64,000 nt of DNA from Candidatus Muiribacterium halophilum (GTDB lineage: Bacteria > Muiribacteriota > Muiribacteriia > Muiribacteriales > Muiribacteriaceae). Below, piece by piece: positions 1 to 7,614 of the stretch. The notes beneath the pieces were generated by a model that saw nothing but the letters and a program-made list of their open reading frames with translations, was not told the origin of the DNA and ran no database searches. The stretch spans positions 118,031 to 182,030 of the forward strand of contig PKTG01000122.1 of assembly GCA_002869225.1 (NCBI GenBank). Direction: 5' to 3'. Position 1 is the stretch's first letter. Every line of letters begins with the position of its first letter. Position numbers and translations under genes: made by a program.

Positions 1-343
1 TATCCTTGCAAAGATTTTTATTCATATGTGCCATCTGAAACTCATATTCAAAATCAGATACAGCTCTAAGACCTCTGATAATAGCACAACCATCTTTTTT
101 TTTGACATAATCCACAAGAAGACCTTTGAAGCTGTCTATCTCAACATTTTTCAGGACTTCTTCTGAACAGGATTCTTTTAAAAGTCTGACTCTTTCATCA
201 ATTGAAAATAGTGAGTGTTTGTTTGGATTACTGACGACAGCTATTACAACTTTATCAAACAGTTTGGATGCTCTCTTTAAAATATCAAGATGACCGTATG
301 TTGGGGGATCAAAACTCCCCGGGTAAATCCCTATTCTAAACAT
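1..343 (-). CDS. coaD: Phosphopantetheine adenylyltransferase, 3' end beyond window
   Basis: CoaD transfers AMP from ATP to 4'-phosphopantetheine, the penultimate step of coenzyme A synthesis, in the cytoplasm. About 114 N-terminal residues are visible. The start reads [20 protein letters not shown], with the nucleotidyltransferase TxGH motif (here TYGH). Downstream are [18 protein letters not shown] and [17 protein letters not shown], the family's second signature. The family is about 160 residues long, so roughly 45 are missing at the window edge. The ATG at 341-343 overlaps the last 8 bases of buk, so translation is probably coupled. It is the last visible gene of the hpt operon. The identification is secure. 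Confidence 0.95.
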   Translation of the reverse strand, partial: MFRIGIYPGSFDPPTYGHLDILKRASKLFDKVVIAVVSNPNKHSLFSIDERVRLLKESCSEEVLKNVEIDSFKGLLVDYVKKKDGCAIIRGLRAVSDFEYEFQMAHMNKNLCKD

Positions 344-1394
344 ATTCTTTTTCTTCTCTCTTTCCTTCAAGGACTCCTTTAACACCTTCTGATAAAGCAA
401 GAAGTTCATCTTCTCCCGGATAGACCTTTATTGGAGCTATCCATTCTGTATAATCTGCAATATCATCCATAAGGCATTTATTATAGGCTATCCCACCTGT
501 GATTACTATATAGTTTACATTACCTTTAAGAACTGTTGCCATCTTGCCTATTTCTTTGGCTATCTGATATATCATAGCATCGAGTATTCTTTTGACTTCA
601 GGTTCATTCATTCTTTTTACAAGTTCTGATATATTATTTGAATCTAAGTAAGCGCTTACTCCAGCTTTTTTTGTGAGATAGTTAAGAAGTTCTCTGGCAT
701 TTGAGTATTTACCAGAGTAGCATATCTTTGCCAATTGTCCGGAAGGTAATCCACCACTTCTTTCAGGTGAGAAAGGACCATCATCGTTTGCATTATTTAC
801 ATCGATCATCTTTCCTTTTTTATGGGCTGTGATTGAAAAACCTCCACCAAGATGACAAATTATAAGGTTATTATCCTCATAGATCATGTTCTCATCTCTT
901 TCAAATCTTTTTGCAACAGCTTTCATATTAAGTGCATGAGAAAGTGACACTCTAGGTATCTCTGGTATTCCAGATATTCTTGCTACCTCTTCAAACTCAT
1001 CTACTGAGACAGGATCGACTATAAATGCTGGTACTTTAGCATCTTTAGCTATATCATTTGCTATTATCGCTCCAAGAATAGAGGGATGATCCGCTTTGAC
1101 CTCATGATAAAGATCATGAAGCATCTTTTCATTTACACGATATATACCGCTTTCGAGAGATTTTATTGGAGCACCTCGACCGGCAATAGCTGCGAAATCA
1201 GATAGCTTGATATCATTTTCATTCAAAAAAGCTTTAATAGCTTCTGATCTAAACTCTTTCTGTTCAATTGCTTTCTCAAAATCTTTAAGTTCATCCTTAT
1301 TATGTCTTATGGTATGTTCAAAGGTTATCTTATCATCTTCAAATATTCCCATTTTAGTTGATGTGGATCCTGGGTTAATAGCTAATATCTTCAT
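336..1394 (-). CDS. buk: Butyrate kinase (branched-chain acyl kinase possible)
   Basis: Butyrate kinase is an ASKHA-fold acetokinase-family enzyme that makes ATP and butyrate (or isobutyrate and similar acids) from the acyl phosphate. The 352-aa length is normal. The N-terminal phosphate-1 loop [14 protein letters not shown], a GRGAP segment, [16 protein letters not shown], the HLGGGFSI phosphate-2 loop and the C-terminal [16 protein letters not shown] adenosine region are all present in order. A GGAAA ribosome site precedes the ATG at 1394, and the gene overlaps coaD by 8 bases. No phosphotransbutyrylase gene is visible. The VorB-type oxidoreductase near 25-27 kb could supply the acyl-CoA, so a branched-chain acid route to ATP is an inference. 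Confidence 0.93.
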   Translation of the reverse strand: MKILAINPGSTSTKMGIFEDDKITFEHTIRHNKDELKDFEKAIEQKEFRSEAIKAFLNENDIKLSDFAAIAGRGAPIKSLESGIYRVNEKMLHDLYHEVKADHPSILGAIIANDIAKDAKVPAFIVDPVSVDEFEEVARISGIPEIPRVSLSHALNMKAVAKRFERDENMIYEDNNLIICHLGGGFSITAHKKGKMIDVNNANDDGPFSPERSGGLPSGQLAKICYSGKYSNARELLNYLTKKAGVSAYLDSNNISELVKRMNEPEVKRILDAMIYQIAKEIGKMATVLKGNVNYIVITGGIAYNKCLMDDIADYTEWIAPIKVYPGEDELLALSEGVKGVLEGKREEKEYV

Positions 1395-1403
1395 ATTATT
1401 TCC

Positions 1404-1559
1404 TTATACAAATGGATTGTTGTTTTTTTCATAGGATATTGTTGTTTCTTCTCCATGTCCAGGGTAGACCTCTGTCTGTCCATCAAGAGTAAGGAGTTTT
1501 TTCTTTATTGAGCTTATTATCTCTCCGTAATCGGAATTTGTGAAGTCTGTTCTCCCTAT
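1404..1559 (-). pseudogene. 3' remainder of the MBL-fold hydrolase, beyond an in-frame TAA
   Basis: The reading frame of the upstream hydrolase continues without a frameshift past the TAA at 1560-1562 and ends at TAA 1404-1406, only 9 bases before buk. The read-through begins IGRTDFTNSDYGEI and later has VYPGHGEETT, which are the conserved tail motifs of glyoxalase-II-like hydrolases, including the last metal-binding histidine (PGHG). The fragment has no start of its own. It is therefore the missing C-terminus of the gene at 1560-2030. Confidence 0.8.
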
Positions 1560-2030
1560 TTATTTTTTAAAGAGAGTATCTCCTGAAAACAATCTTTTAT
1601 CGAGAAGAATACTGACACTTCCAGGTGAATGTCCAGGAGTGTGTATTATTTTAAGTCTTATATTACCAAACTCGAGAATCTGCTTATCCTCTAAAATATC
1701 GGTAGCAGGTGGACTTATAACATCGTTTCCCGAGTAGACTGAAAGGTTTTTTGCAGGATCCTGAAGCATATCCTTATCATCTTCATGAATATAGAGCTTA
1801 CATCCGGTTTCTTTAAGAAGAAACTCATTTCCACCAATATGGTCCATATGACCATGGGTGTTTATTATCGCTTCGAGTTTAAGATCCTTGATCTCAAGCT
1901 CGTGTAGAACTTTTTCACCCTCAGCACCAGGGTCTATGACAATACAGTTCCTTTTCTCAAGGTCTGATATAATATAACAATTAGTATCTAATTCACCCAA
2001 TACAAGATGAGTCAATGCTATCTTTTCCAT
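1560..2030 (-). CDS. Metallo-beta-lactamase-fold hydrolase (glyoxalase II-like), cut by an in-frame stop
   Basis: This is a zinc-dependent MBL-fold hydrolase of the hydroxyacylglutathione hydrolase-like family, which cleaves thioesters or related substrates. The exact substrate is unknown. The signature is THGHMDHIGG (HxHxDH), followed by the HTPGHSPGS metal ligand and SGDTLFKK. The frame then hits TAA at 1560-1562 where the family reads Ser in 'GS-IGRTD'. TCA to TAA would explain it by one base. The downstream frame (1404-1559) supplies the normal C-terminus, giving about 208 codons in all. The start ATG at 2030 lies one base after the hpt stop, so the two are co-translated. As written, the 156-aa product lacks the last metal ligand and would be inactive. 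Confidence 0.8.
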   Translation of the reverse strand: MEKIALTHLVLGELDTNCYIISDLEKRNCIVIDPGAEGEKVLHELEIKDLKLEAIINTHGHMDHIGGNEFLLKETGCKLYIHEDDKDMLQDPAKNLSVYSGNDVISPPATDILEDKQILEFGNIRLKIIHTPGHSPGSVSILLDKRLFSGDTLFKK

Positions 2031-2031
2031 T

Positions 2032-2556
2032 CTAATCCTCCTTAATCTCAGCTACGTACGGAAGGTTCCTATATTCCTGCGCAAGATCGAGTCCGTATCC
2101 GATCACAAACCTATCTTCAATAGTAAACCCTGAATAATCAACAGGAACATCGATCTTTCTGCAGACGGCTTTGTCAAGTAACGAACACGTCTTTACAGAA
2201 GCAACGCCTTTGTTGTTAAAGTATTTTATAAGAAAATCTATTGTGAGTCCTGTATCCACGATATCCTCAACTATGATGATATGTTCATCTGTAAGGTCTC
2301 TGTCGACGTCTTTGATTATTTTTATCTTTCCTGATGAACGTTTCTCATTACCATAACTGGATACAGCCATAAACTCTATTATAATATCGTTCTTATTGAT
2401 GTTTCTGACAAGATCGGTAAGAAAGATGAAAGCACCTTTTAAAATACAGATCAAAGTGACTTTTTTTCCCTGATAATCCTGGTCTATTTGATTTGCTATC
2501 TCTTTTATTCGAGTTTCAATTTCTTCTTGACTTATAAGAACCTTAAAATCCGCCAT
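2032..2556 (-). CDS. hpt: Hypoxanthine phosphoribosyltransferase
   Basis: This purine-salvage enzyme joins hypoxanthine or guanine to PRPP in the cytoplasm. The 174-aa length fits. The PRPP-binding motif IIIVEDIVDTGLTIDFL is intact, and the upstream VTLICILKGAFIFLTDL and the VDYSGFTIEDRFVIGYGLD segments match the family. An AAAAGGAG ribosome site precedes ATG 2556. A good sigma-70 promoter lies at 2603-2631. This is the first gene of the hpt-MBL-buk-coaD operon; the genes are unrelated in pathway and share only a housekeeping flavour. Confidence 0.95.
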   Translation of the reverse strand: MADFKVLISQEEIETRIKEIANQIDQDYQGKKVTLICILKGAFIFLTDLVRNINKNDIIIEFMAVSSYGNEKRSSGKIKIIKDVDRDLTDEHIIIVEDIVDTGLTIDFLIKYFNNKGVASVKTCSLLDKAVCRKIDVPVDYSGFTIEDRFVIGYGLDLAQEYRNLPYVAEIKED

Positions 2557-2602
2557 TAAAAACTCCTTTTTTTATAAAGTTAGCTTTTATCCTTCGGGTT
2601 TT

Positions 2603-2631
2603 ATACTACAAATCAATGATAATATAGTCAA
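2603..2631 (-). promoter_or_regulatory. Sigma-70-type promoter of the hpt operon
   Basis: The minus strand reads TTGACT, 17 bases, TAGTAT. The predicted start is about 40 bases before the hpt ATG, leaving room for the AAAAGGAG site. Confidence 0.75.
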
Positions 2632-2672
2632 GTTTTAAAGTGCAGATATGTGATATATGTATAAAAAATTTC

Positions 2673-3281
2673 TTAATTATTCAAAAAAATTATCAAAAGG
2701 TTTAATAAACCTATTAAGAGACCTATAAAGGCACCTGAAAATTCAATGAATCTAAACTCTTTTTTTAATATTTGAAGAAGTAGGTCCTCTAGTTTTTCTG
2801 CGGAAAAGTCTTTTACTTTTTCAGAGATCATATGTTTTATGCTTATCTTGCGTTCCATCTCGTCGGCTACGTTCTTAAGAATGGAAGGTAATATATGTGT
2901 CATCTCTTTTTCTACTTTTTCTCTTATTTTAAACAAGACTTCTTCTGAAAGCATCATAGCAACCATTGGACTAATATCTCCAGCGCCTTTTCTTATAAGT
3001 TCAACAATAGTGTCTGACATCCTTTCTTTAAGACCAAGTGTAAAATCACTATCTGTGAGAGTCTTTCTGAGATCGTGATGTGATATCAATTCTTTTTCTA
3101 TAACCTCTCCAAGTCTTAAAGCTATTTCGTTCTGTCTTTTTGGGAAAACTCCCTGTATAGAAAATAAAAATAGATCGATCTTTTTTCTTGGATGAAAAAG
3201 AAGTTTTATTGCAAGGTAGTTTGTGAAATAACCTGTAAACATACTAATAATAGGTATTGATAGATAATATATGTTTTTCAT
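2673..3281 (-). CDS. DUF445 family membrane protein
   Basis: This is a membrane-anchored DUF445 (YheB-like) protein of unknown role. The N-terminal helix contains PIISMFTGYFTNYLAIKLLF, with the FTNYLAIK and LFHPR motifs typical of the family. A long charged helical middle follows, then a C-terminal hydrophobic segment GAFIGLLIGLLNLLIIFL. At about 202 aa it is a short member. I chose ATG 3281 because the upstream TTG at 3302 lies inside the -35/-10 spacer. There is no Shine-Dalgarno, and a strong promoter ends 6 bases before this ATG, so the mRNA is probably leaderless. It is a single-gene unit facing away from the plus-strand genes. Confidence 0.85.
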   Translation of the reverse strand: MKNIYYLSIPIISMFTGYFTNYLAIKLLFHPRKKIDLFLFSIQGVFPKRQNEIALRLGEVIEKELISHHDLRKTLTDSDFTLGLKERMSDTIVELIRKGAGDISPMVAMMLSEEVLFKIREKVEKEMTHILPSILKNVADEMERKISIKHMISEKVKDFSAEKLEDLLLQILKKEFRFIEFSGAFIGLLIGLLNLLIIFLNN

Positions 3282-3287
3282 GATGAT

Positions 3288-3316
3288 ATTATATTTAACC
3301 AAAATAGATTTTGCAA
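3288..3316 (-). promoter_or_regulatory. Promoter of the DUF445 gene, leaderless layout
   Basis: The minus strand reads TTGCAA, 17 bases, TATAAT, then six bases (ATCATC) and the ATG. Transcription should start at or next to the start codon. Confidence 0.7.
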
Positions 3317-3385
3317 ATCATTGTTTTTTCTTTAGAAATAAGGTGGGGATGACGATTTATATATATATTAATATTGGAGATATTT

Positions 3386-3748
3386 ATGGAAATAAATAAG
3401 GCTGTCCTGGATAGGATTTTTTTAATACTAAAAGAAAGTGCAAAAAAAAATGAGCTTATCACATATCAAGATTTAAATATAAGATTATCTCCTGATGGCA
3501 CAGGACCTTTTTTTGATGATATAAAAGAACTTTTTGTTTATTTAACAAAATTATCACGTATGATGAAAATAAGAAAAAGACCTTTGATTACGGTTATTGT
3601 CGTAGACGATGATAGAAGACAACCAGGAACAGGTTTTTTTAAGATAGCTAAACAACTGGATGTTTTTAAAGCTGATGTAAGTAAGAAACTGGACAGGAAG
3701 GAATTTCTTGATTATGAGACTCATCGGGTCTTTTCTTTTAACTGGTAG
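3386..3748 (+). CDS. Small conserved-looking protein of unknown function
   Basis: The product is 120 aa, soluble, with no signal peptide. I do not know its function. The first half is helical (LDRIFLILKESAKKNELITY). The second half reads RKRPLITVIVVDDD and then RQPGTGFF, a pattern I associate with uncharacterised proteins that have 'RPLLS.VVV...PG.GFF'. It contains no catalytic motif I recognise. The start ATG 3386 follows a GGAGATATTT ribosome site; the earlier in-frame ATG at 3374 lacks one. It precedes the radical SAM fusion gene, which has its own promoter. Confidence 0.65.
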   Translation: MEINKAVLDRIFLILKESAKKNELITYQDLNIRLSPDGTGPFFDDIKELFVYLTKLSRMMKIRKRPLITVIVVDDDRRQPGTGFFKIAKQLDVFKADVSKKLDRKEFLDYETHRVFSFNW

Positions 3749-3749
3749 A

Positions 3750-3778
3750 TTGAACAAATGTTTCTTTTATGCTAAATT
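3750..3778 (+). promoter_or_regulatory. Promoter of the radical SAM fusion gene, leaderless layout
   Basis: The plus strand reads TTGAAC, 17 bases, TAAATT, then six bases (TTAGAT) and ATG 3785. No ribosome site is present, so a leaderless transcript is likely. Confidence 0.55.
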
Positions 3779-3784
3779 TTAGAT

Positions 3785-6217
3785 ATGTTATCTTTAATCG
3801 TTGATCAGACAAATAGAGTTTGTTGTCTTTTTGAAAATCACGAACTTATCTGTTCGCAATTCGAGGATAGATTTTCAAGAAATTCAAAAGATATTGTTTT
3901 CTCAATAAAAAGATTACTTGATGAATGTGATCTGCAATTCTCTCATATAAACAACTTTATTTATATTGGAAAAGATGTACAGCGTTTCAATGCGATCCTT
4001 AATCTGAATCTTCTAGATGATTATGATCATCTTAATAGAAAAGAGATAATAAAAATGGATAAGGAAGAATCTGAATTATTTTTTCTTATAAAGAAATATA
4101 ATCTAAAAAAAGCTGCGGCTGTAGTCTGGGAAATCGATTATGTTGAGGTATATCTACTCGATGATGGTAAACTAAAAAAAGCTTTGTTTGATGTTGATGA
4201 GGATAATAGTATAAAAGATTACTTTAAGATTTTAAAGAATGAAGTATCCAAGGATCTTATTACCAGATTAACTATTGCTTCGTTTTTAGGTGATCTTTCA
4301 CTCTACGATGAGATAAAAAAGGAATGTCTGATCTTTGAACCTGACGGAAGATTTAATCTAAACAGAGATTCACTTATCAAATGGATAAATGATTTTAAAG
4401 ATGATCCCAGACTTATATACTCACTAAAAAAGATTACAGATGATATATTGATTCACGTTTTTAATTATATAAGATTTCTTACAAAGGAAAACAATCTTAT
4501 AATTTCTGGTAAAATACCTTCTATTTCTCTTGCCTATGGAAAGATGCAGGAATATATTCCGTTTGAGAGGGCTTTTTATGAATTAAAAAAGGAATCCTCT
4601 TCAACATGCAGGGGTGCTCTTGAAAAACTTTTTTATGATAAAGGAAAAGAAAACAGTTTTGAAGAGGACGAGAAAGAAATAGCATCCCTTGTAAAAGGTC
4701 TTTTTTCTGACTTTCACTCTGAAAAATTGGAGAACATCTCAAAGTATTTTTATTATATGGATGATGATGTTTTGGTGATGATAAAAGATTATCTTGAAAA
4801 ATGTGATAGGATAAAAATAAATTTTTCACACCGAAATACAGTTATATCATCATCTGGTGTAAAAGCCTGGTCGAGACTTTATTTTTATTTTTTTGCAAGA
4901 TTCAAGGAAAGTGGATATCCTGTCATATTGAATTATAATGTGATGGCATTTTTTAAAAAAAATAGCGGTTTATGGGAAATAGCAGATCTTGAGTTCTATT
5001 CCTCGAATAATCTTCCAATACTTACACTGGAACTTTCCAATTCATGCAATTACAAATGTATTATGTGTGATACAAACAGACATAGAAAAAAAGCTTTTAT
5101 GTCTTTTGAGACTTTTAAGAATGTCATAGATTCACTTGAAGGATTTAAAGTGGGTACAATAACACCTTTCTGGCTCGGAGAACCGCTGCTTAACCCTGAT
5201 TTTGAAAATATGATCGATTATGCATTTGAAAAGAATCAAGATAACAAAAGATTTATATCCTTTACAATTAATACAAACGCTTCTTTACTTGATAAGTCAA
5301 AGACAGAGGCCGTTTTGAGGAATGCTAAAAGAAAAGGTATGAATGAGAATACCTTTATAAGGATTCATTTCTCTTTGGATTCTAACGATCCCGATACTTA
5401 TAGAAAAATACACGGTGCTGGAAATCTGAATAAGGTGAAAGAAAATATAAAGTATTTCCTAAAAAGAAGAAAAGAGGAAGGCCTTAATTACCCGAAAATA
5501 ACCTTAGCACTTATTGTTATGAAGGAAAACTTTGATGAGGTAAGGGATTTTGTCGATCATTGGAGCGATGTTCTTGAGAATTATGGGGTTGATTATTATA
5601 AGACATGGGACTGGCCTTGGCTTGAAAAGGATGCTATTTATTTACGGCGACTTGATTGTAGTGAGCAGGATGAGGCTGAAAAGATGCATTTTTCGGTAAT
5701 TGAGAGTCTGAACTTCTTTAAAGAAGAATCTGGAGTTGAGTTTCAGGAAACGGTAGAACAGATAACTGTAAACAGTGAAAAAAAAGATGAAGAACCACAA
5801 ACCACGGACCACAAACCAAAAACTGATGAACAAATAAAGGATAATAACGGAAGGATACTTAATACTGATAGTGTGCTTATAAAAGAGAATATGGATTTTT
5901 TTATAAGAAGACCTTGTCCAGCTTTATGGAAGACACCAATCGTCAATACAGATGGCGAGGTTACAGTTTGTTGTTTTGATATTGACCTTAGTCTTAGGAT
6001 AGGAAATATTAACGAAAGAGACCTAAAAGAAATATGGAATGGGGATACGATAAACAGTTGGAGAAACTTTCATCTTAGGGGTGATTTTAACAGGGTCGAT
6101 AGATGTTCAAGGTGTCATAACATAAATTCTCCTACAATGAAGAATTCAGAATTTATTGAGTATCTGCTTGATAAAGATGATATTACCGAAATAGAAAAAG
6201 CTCATTTTCTAAATTAA
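3785..6217 (+). CDS. Degenerate carbamoyltransferase-like region fused to a radical SAM/SPASM domain
   Basis: The 810-aa protein has two parts. Residues 1-400 follow the layout of NodU/CmcH carbamoyltransferases: an N-terminal ASKHA-like start with 'HELICSQFEDRFSR' in place of the family's 'GKLVAAIEEERFTR', an 'LIISGKIPSISLAYGK' segment where the family has its 'GG.ALN' stretch, and 'FKESGYPVILNYNVM' where the family has 'TG.PVLLNTSFN'. The usual catalytic His-Asp start and the Asn-Thr-Ser-Phe motif are lost, so this half is probably a pseudoenzyme. Residues about 415-800 are radical SAM: CNYKCIMC binds the 4Fe-4S cluster, and the C-terminal C...CC and CSRCH cysteines form a SPASM/twitch region. 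A heptamer-repeat insert lies around residue 670-680. The SAM half is clearly related to the protein at 8912-9940. The substrate is unknown. Confidence 0.75.
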   Translation: MLSLIVDQTNRVCCLFENHELICSQFEDRFSRNSKDIVFSIKRLLDECDLQFSHINNFIYIGKDVQRFNAILNLNLLDDYDHLNRKEIIKMDKEESELFFLIKKYNLKKAAAVVWEIDYVEVYLLDDGKLKKALFDVDEDNSIKDYFKILKNEVSKDLITRLTIASFLGDLSLYDEIKKECLIFEPDGRFNLNRDSLIKWINDFKDDPRLIYSLKKITDDILIHVFNYIRFLTKENNLIISGKIPSISLAYGKMQEYIPFERAFYELKKESSSTCRGALEKLFYDKGKENSFEEDEKEIASLVKGLFSDFHSEKLENISKYFYYMDDDVLVMIKDYLEKCDRIKINFSHRNTVISSSGVKAWSRLYFYFFARFKESGYPVILNYNVMAFFKKNSGLWEIADLEFYSSNNLPILTLELSNSCNYKCIMCDTNRHRKKAFMSFETFKNVIDSLEGFKVGTITPFWLGEPLLNPDFENMIDYAFEKNQDNKRFISFTINTNASLLDKSKTEAVLRNAKRKGMNENTFIRIHFSLDSNDPDTYRKIHGAGNLNKVKENIKYFLKRRKEEGLNYPKITLALIVMKENFDEVRDFVDHWSDVLENYGVDYYKTWDWPWLEKDAIYLRRLDCSEQDEAEKMHFSVIESLNFFKEESGVEFQETVEQITVNSEKKDEEPQTTDHKPKTDEQIKDNNGRILNTDSVLIKENMDFFIRRPCPALWKTPIVNTDGEVTVCCFDIDLSLRIGNINERDLKEIWNGDTINSWRNFHLRGDFNRVDRCSRCHNINSPTMKNSEFIEYLLDKDDITEIEKAHFLN
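5794..5821 (+). repeat. Tandem heptamers inside the radical SAM gene
   Basis: Four consecutive 7-base units read ACCACAA, ACCACGG, ACCACAA, ACCAAAA. They encode a Pro/Thr/His/Lys-rich piece of a linker before the SPASM cysteines. An adjacent CTGTAAACAGTG lies at 5766-5777 and resembles the CAGTAAA repeat at 27541. Confidence 0.7.
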
Positions 6218-6223
6218 ACAAAA

Positions 6224-7567
6224 TCAAAAATTAAGTCTGAAAGAATCATTAAATCCGATAGAGTCTGAAATAGGTCTATAGAATTTAAAAAGCATAGTAG
6301 AACCTGATGATATTTTTATATCATCTTTATTACCCGTGTTCAATTTTCTTTTTAACTCAATCCTGATCTTCCCTTGGTAAAAAGGTGATTCTTTATTATC
6401 ATTATTAAGATAACTTGAAATAATAATATCTTTTTGACTTTCCGTTGGATTAAAGTTTATTTTCGCAGGGATGAATATTTTTGATATAGGTCTGAACTGC
6501 TCAAAATTCGGTGCAAATGTAAATACTGAAGGAACACTTCCTTTATCCGGTTTTATATATATATAATTATTTCTTCCCTGGGAGTCTTTGATATTGTCGG
6601 TTTCCATATCAGAATCAGCAGGTAGCTTTTTTTTATTTCTTGTAATGTTGACATAAAAATCAGGTATATTTTTGTTTACATTGTTTGCATATTCCCACTT
6701 CCATAGATCTATGTCGACTTCTGATCTTTTACCGTTTATATAATCGATATATTCCTTTTCATCAGAAAGCATGATGTCGAATTCCAAATAAGAAGGAAAC
6801 TTGATACCTTCATAGAACATACTTAGAGTCTCTTCGTTATAACTCATAAAGTAAATATCGGAATGCTTTGCAGTTGGCTCCTTAAGATCGTATTCAATAT
6901 ATAAATACATATATTTATCATCGTAGGCACCGCTTAAACTACAATCGGAAAGTTTGATTAGAGGTCCGTAATCATTATCCCTTATGTAATCTACCATTAT
7001 AGGAACACTTACCTTTTTTAACTGTATATCTTTAAAGTTAAGTTCCTTTGAGAACGTCTGATTGTTCTCAATATTTTTATAGAGTTTGAAATTTATATGT
7101 CTAAAAGGATCTTTAATAAGTATATGATCATTCTGTATGTCAATAACTTCAAGATATGCAAGATTTGATTGCAGCTCTTTATCTGAGATATTAAGAAAAT
7201 CTTCCAGTGGATCAAGGTGCAAAAGGCTAAAATCAGGTACAGGGATAGAATACTTTGAAAAATCGTTTTTCATATCTTTTAATATTTCTCGTTTTTTCTT
7301 ATCTACCATCGTACTTGAGATAAAATCTCTTGCCTGTGTGAGTTCAGCTTCTGATTCATCAAGACTTTTAAGTCTGTCCCCTTTTTTTACAGTGAAGGTC
7401 TTACTTTCTCTTTTATCAAATATTGTTGCTCTTAATGTATTGCCTGAACCTTCTACATTCTTTAGTACGTAAGGGAAAGATGCAGAGTCTGCATCGACAA
7501 GGTTAGTCTCAGTAGCTTGACAAAGTATAGAAACTCCTATAAATATTAACAGTAATATTTTTTTCAT
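6224..7567 (-). CDS. Secreted protein of unknown function
   Basis: The 447-aa product starts with a signal peptide (KKILLLIFIGVSILCQA, probable cleavage after A). The mature part is mixed beta-rich and polar, with no motif I recognise; it has several YIYIKPDKG-like and FKFYRP segments and ends in Phe. A short tract FDKRESKTFTVKKGDRL looks like a small beta domain. I use ATG 7567 rather than the TTG at 7603 because the latter lies in the -35 box and would add residues in front of the signal peptide. No ribosome site is present and a promoter ends 7 bases upstream. It is convergent with the radical SAM gene. Confidence 0.7.
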   Translation of the reverse strand: MKKILLLIFIGVSILCQATETNLVDADSASFPYVLKNVEGSGNTLRATIFDKRESKTFTVKKGDRLKSLDESEAELTQARDFISSTMVDKKKREILKDMKNDFSKYSIPVPDFSLLHLDPLEDFLNISDKELQSNLAYLEVIDIQNDHILIKDPFRHINFKLYKNIENNQTFSKELNFKDIQLKKVSVPIMVDYIRDNDYGPLIKLSDCSLSGAYDDKYMYLYIEYDLKEPTAKHSDIYFMSYNEETLSMFYEGIKFPSYLEFDIMLSDEKEYIDYINGKRSEVDIDLWKWEYANNVNKNIPDFYVNITRNKKKLPADSDMETDNIKDSQGRNNYIYIKPDKGSVPSVFTFAPNFEQFRPISKIFIPAKINFNPTESQKDIIISSYLNNDNKESPFYQGKIRIELKRKLNTGNKDDIKISSGSTMLFKFYRPISDSIGFNDSFRLNF

Positions 7568-7574
7568 ATATTTT

Positions 7575-7603
7575 ATGATAGATTGTGGAATAAATTTTGT
7601 CAA
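7575..7603 (-). promoter_or_regulatory. Promoter of the secreted-protein gene, leaderless layout
   Basis: The minus strand reads TTGACA, 17 bases, TATCAT, then seven bases and ATG 7567. The consensus -35 box overlaps the hisS ribosome site on the other strand. Confidence 0.65.
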
Positions 7604-7614
7604 GGAGAAGTGTT

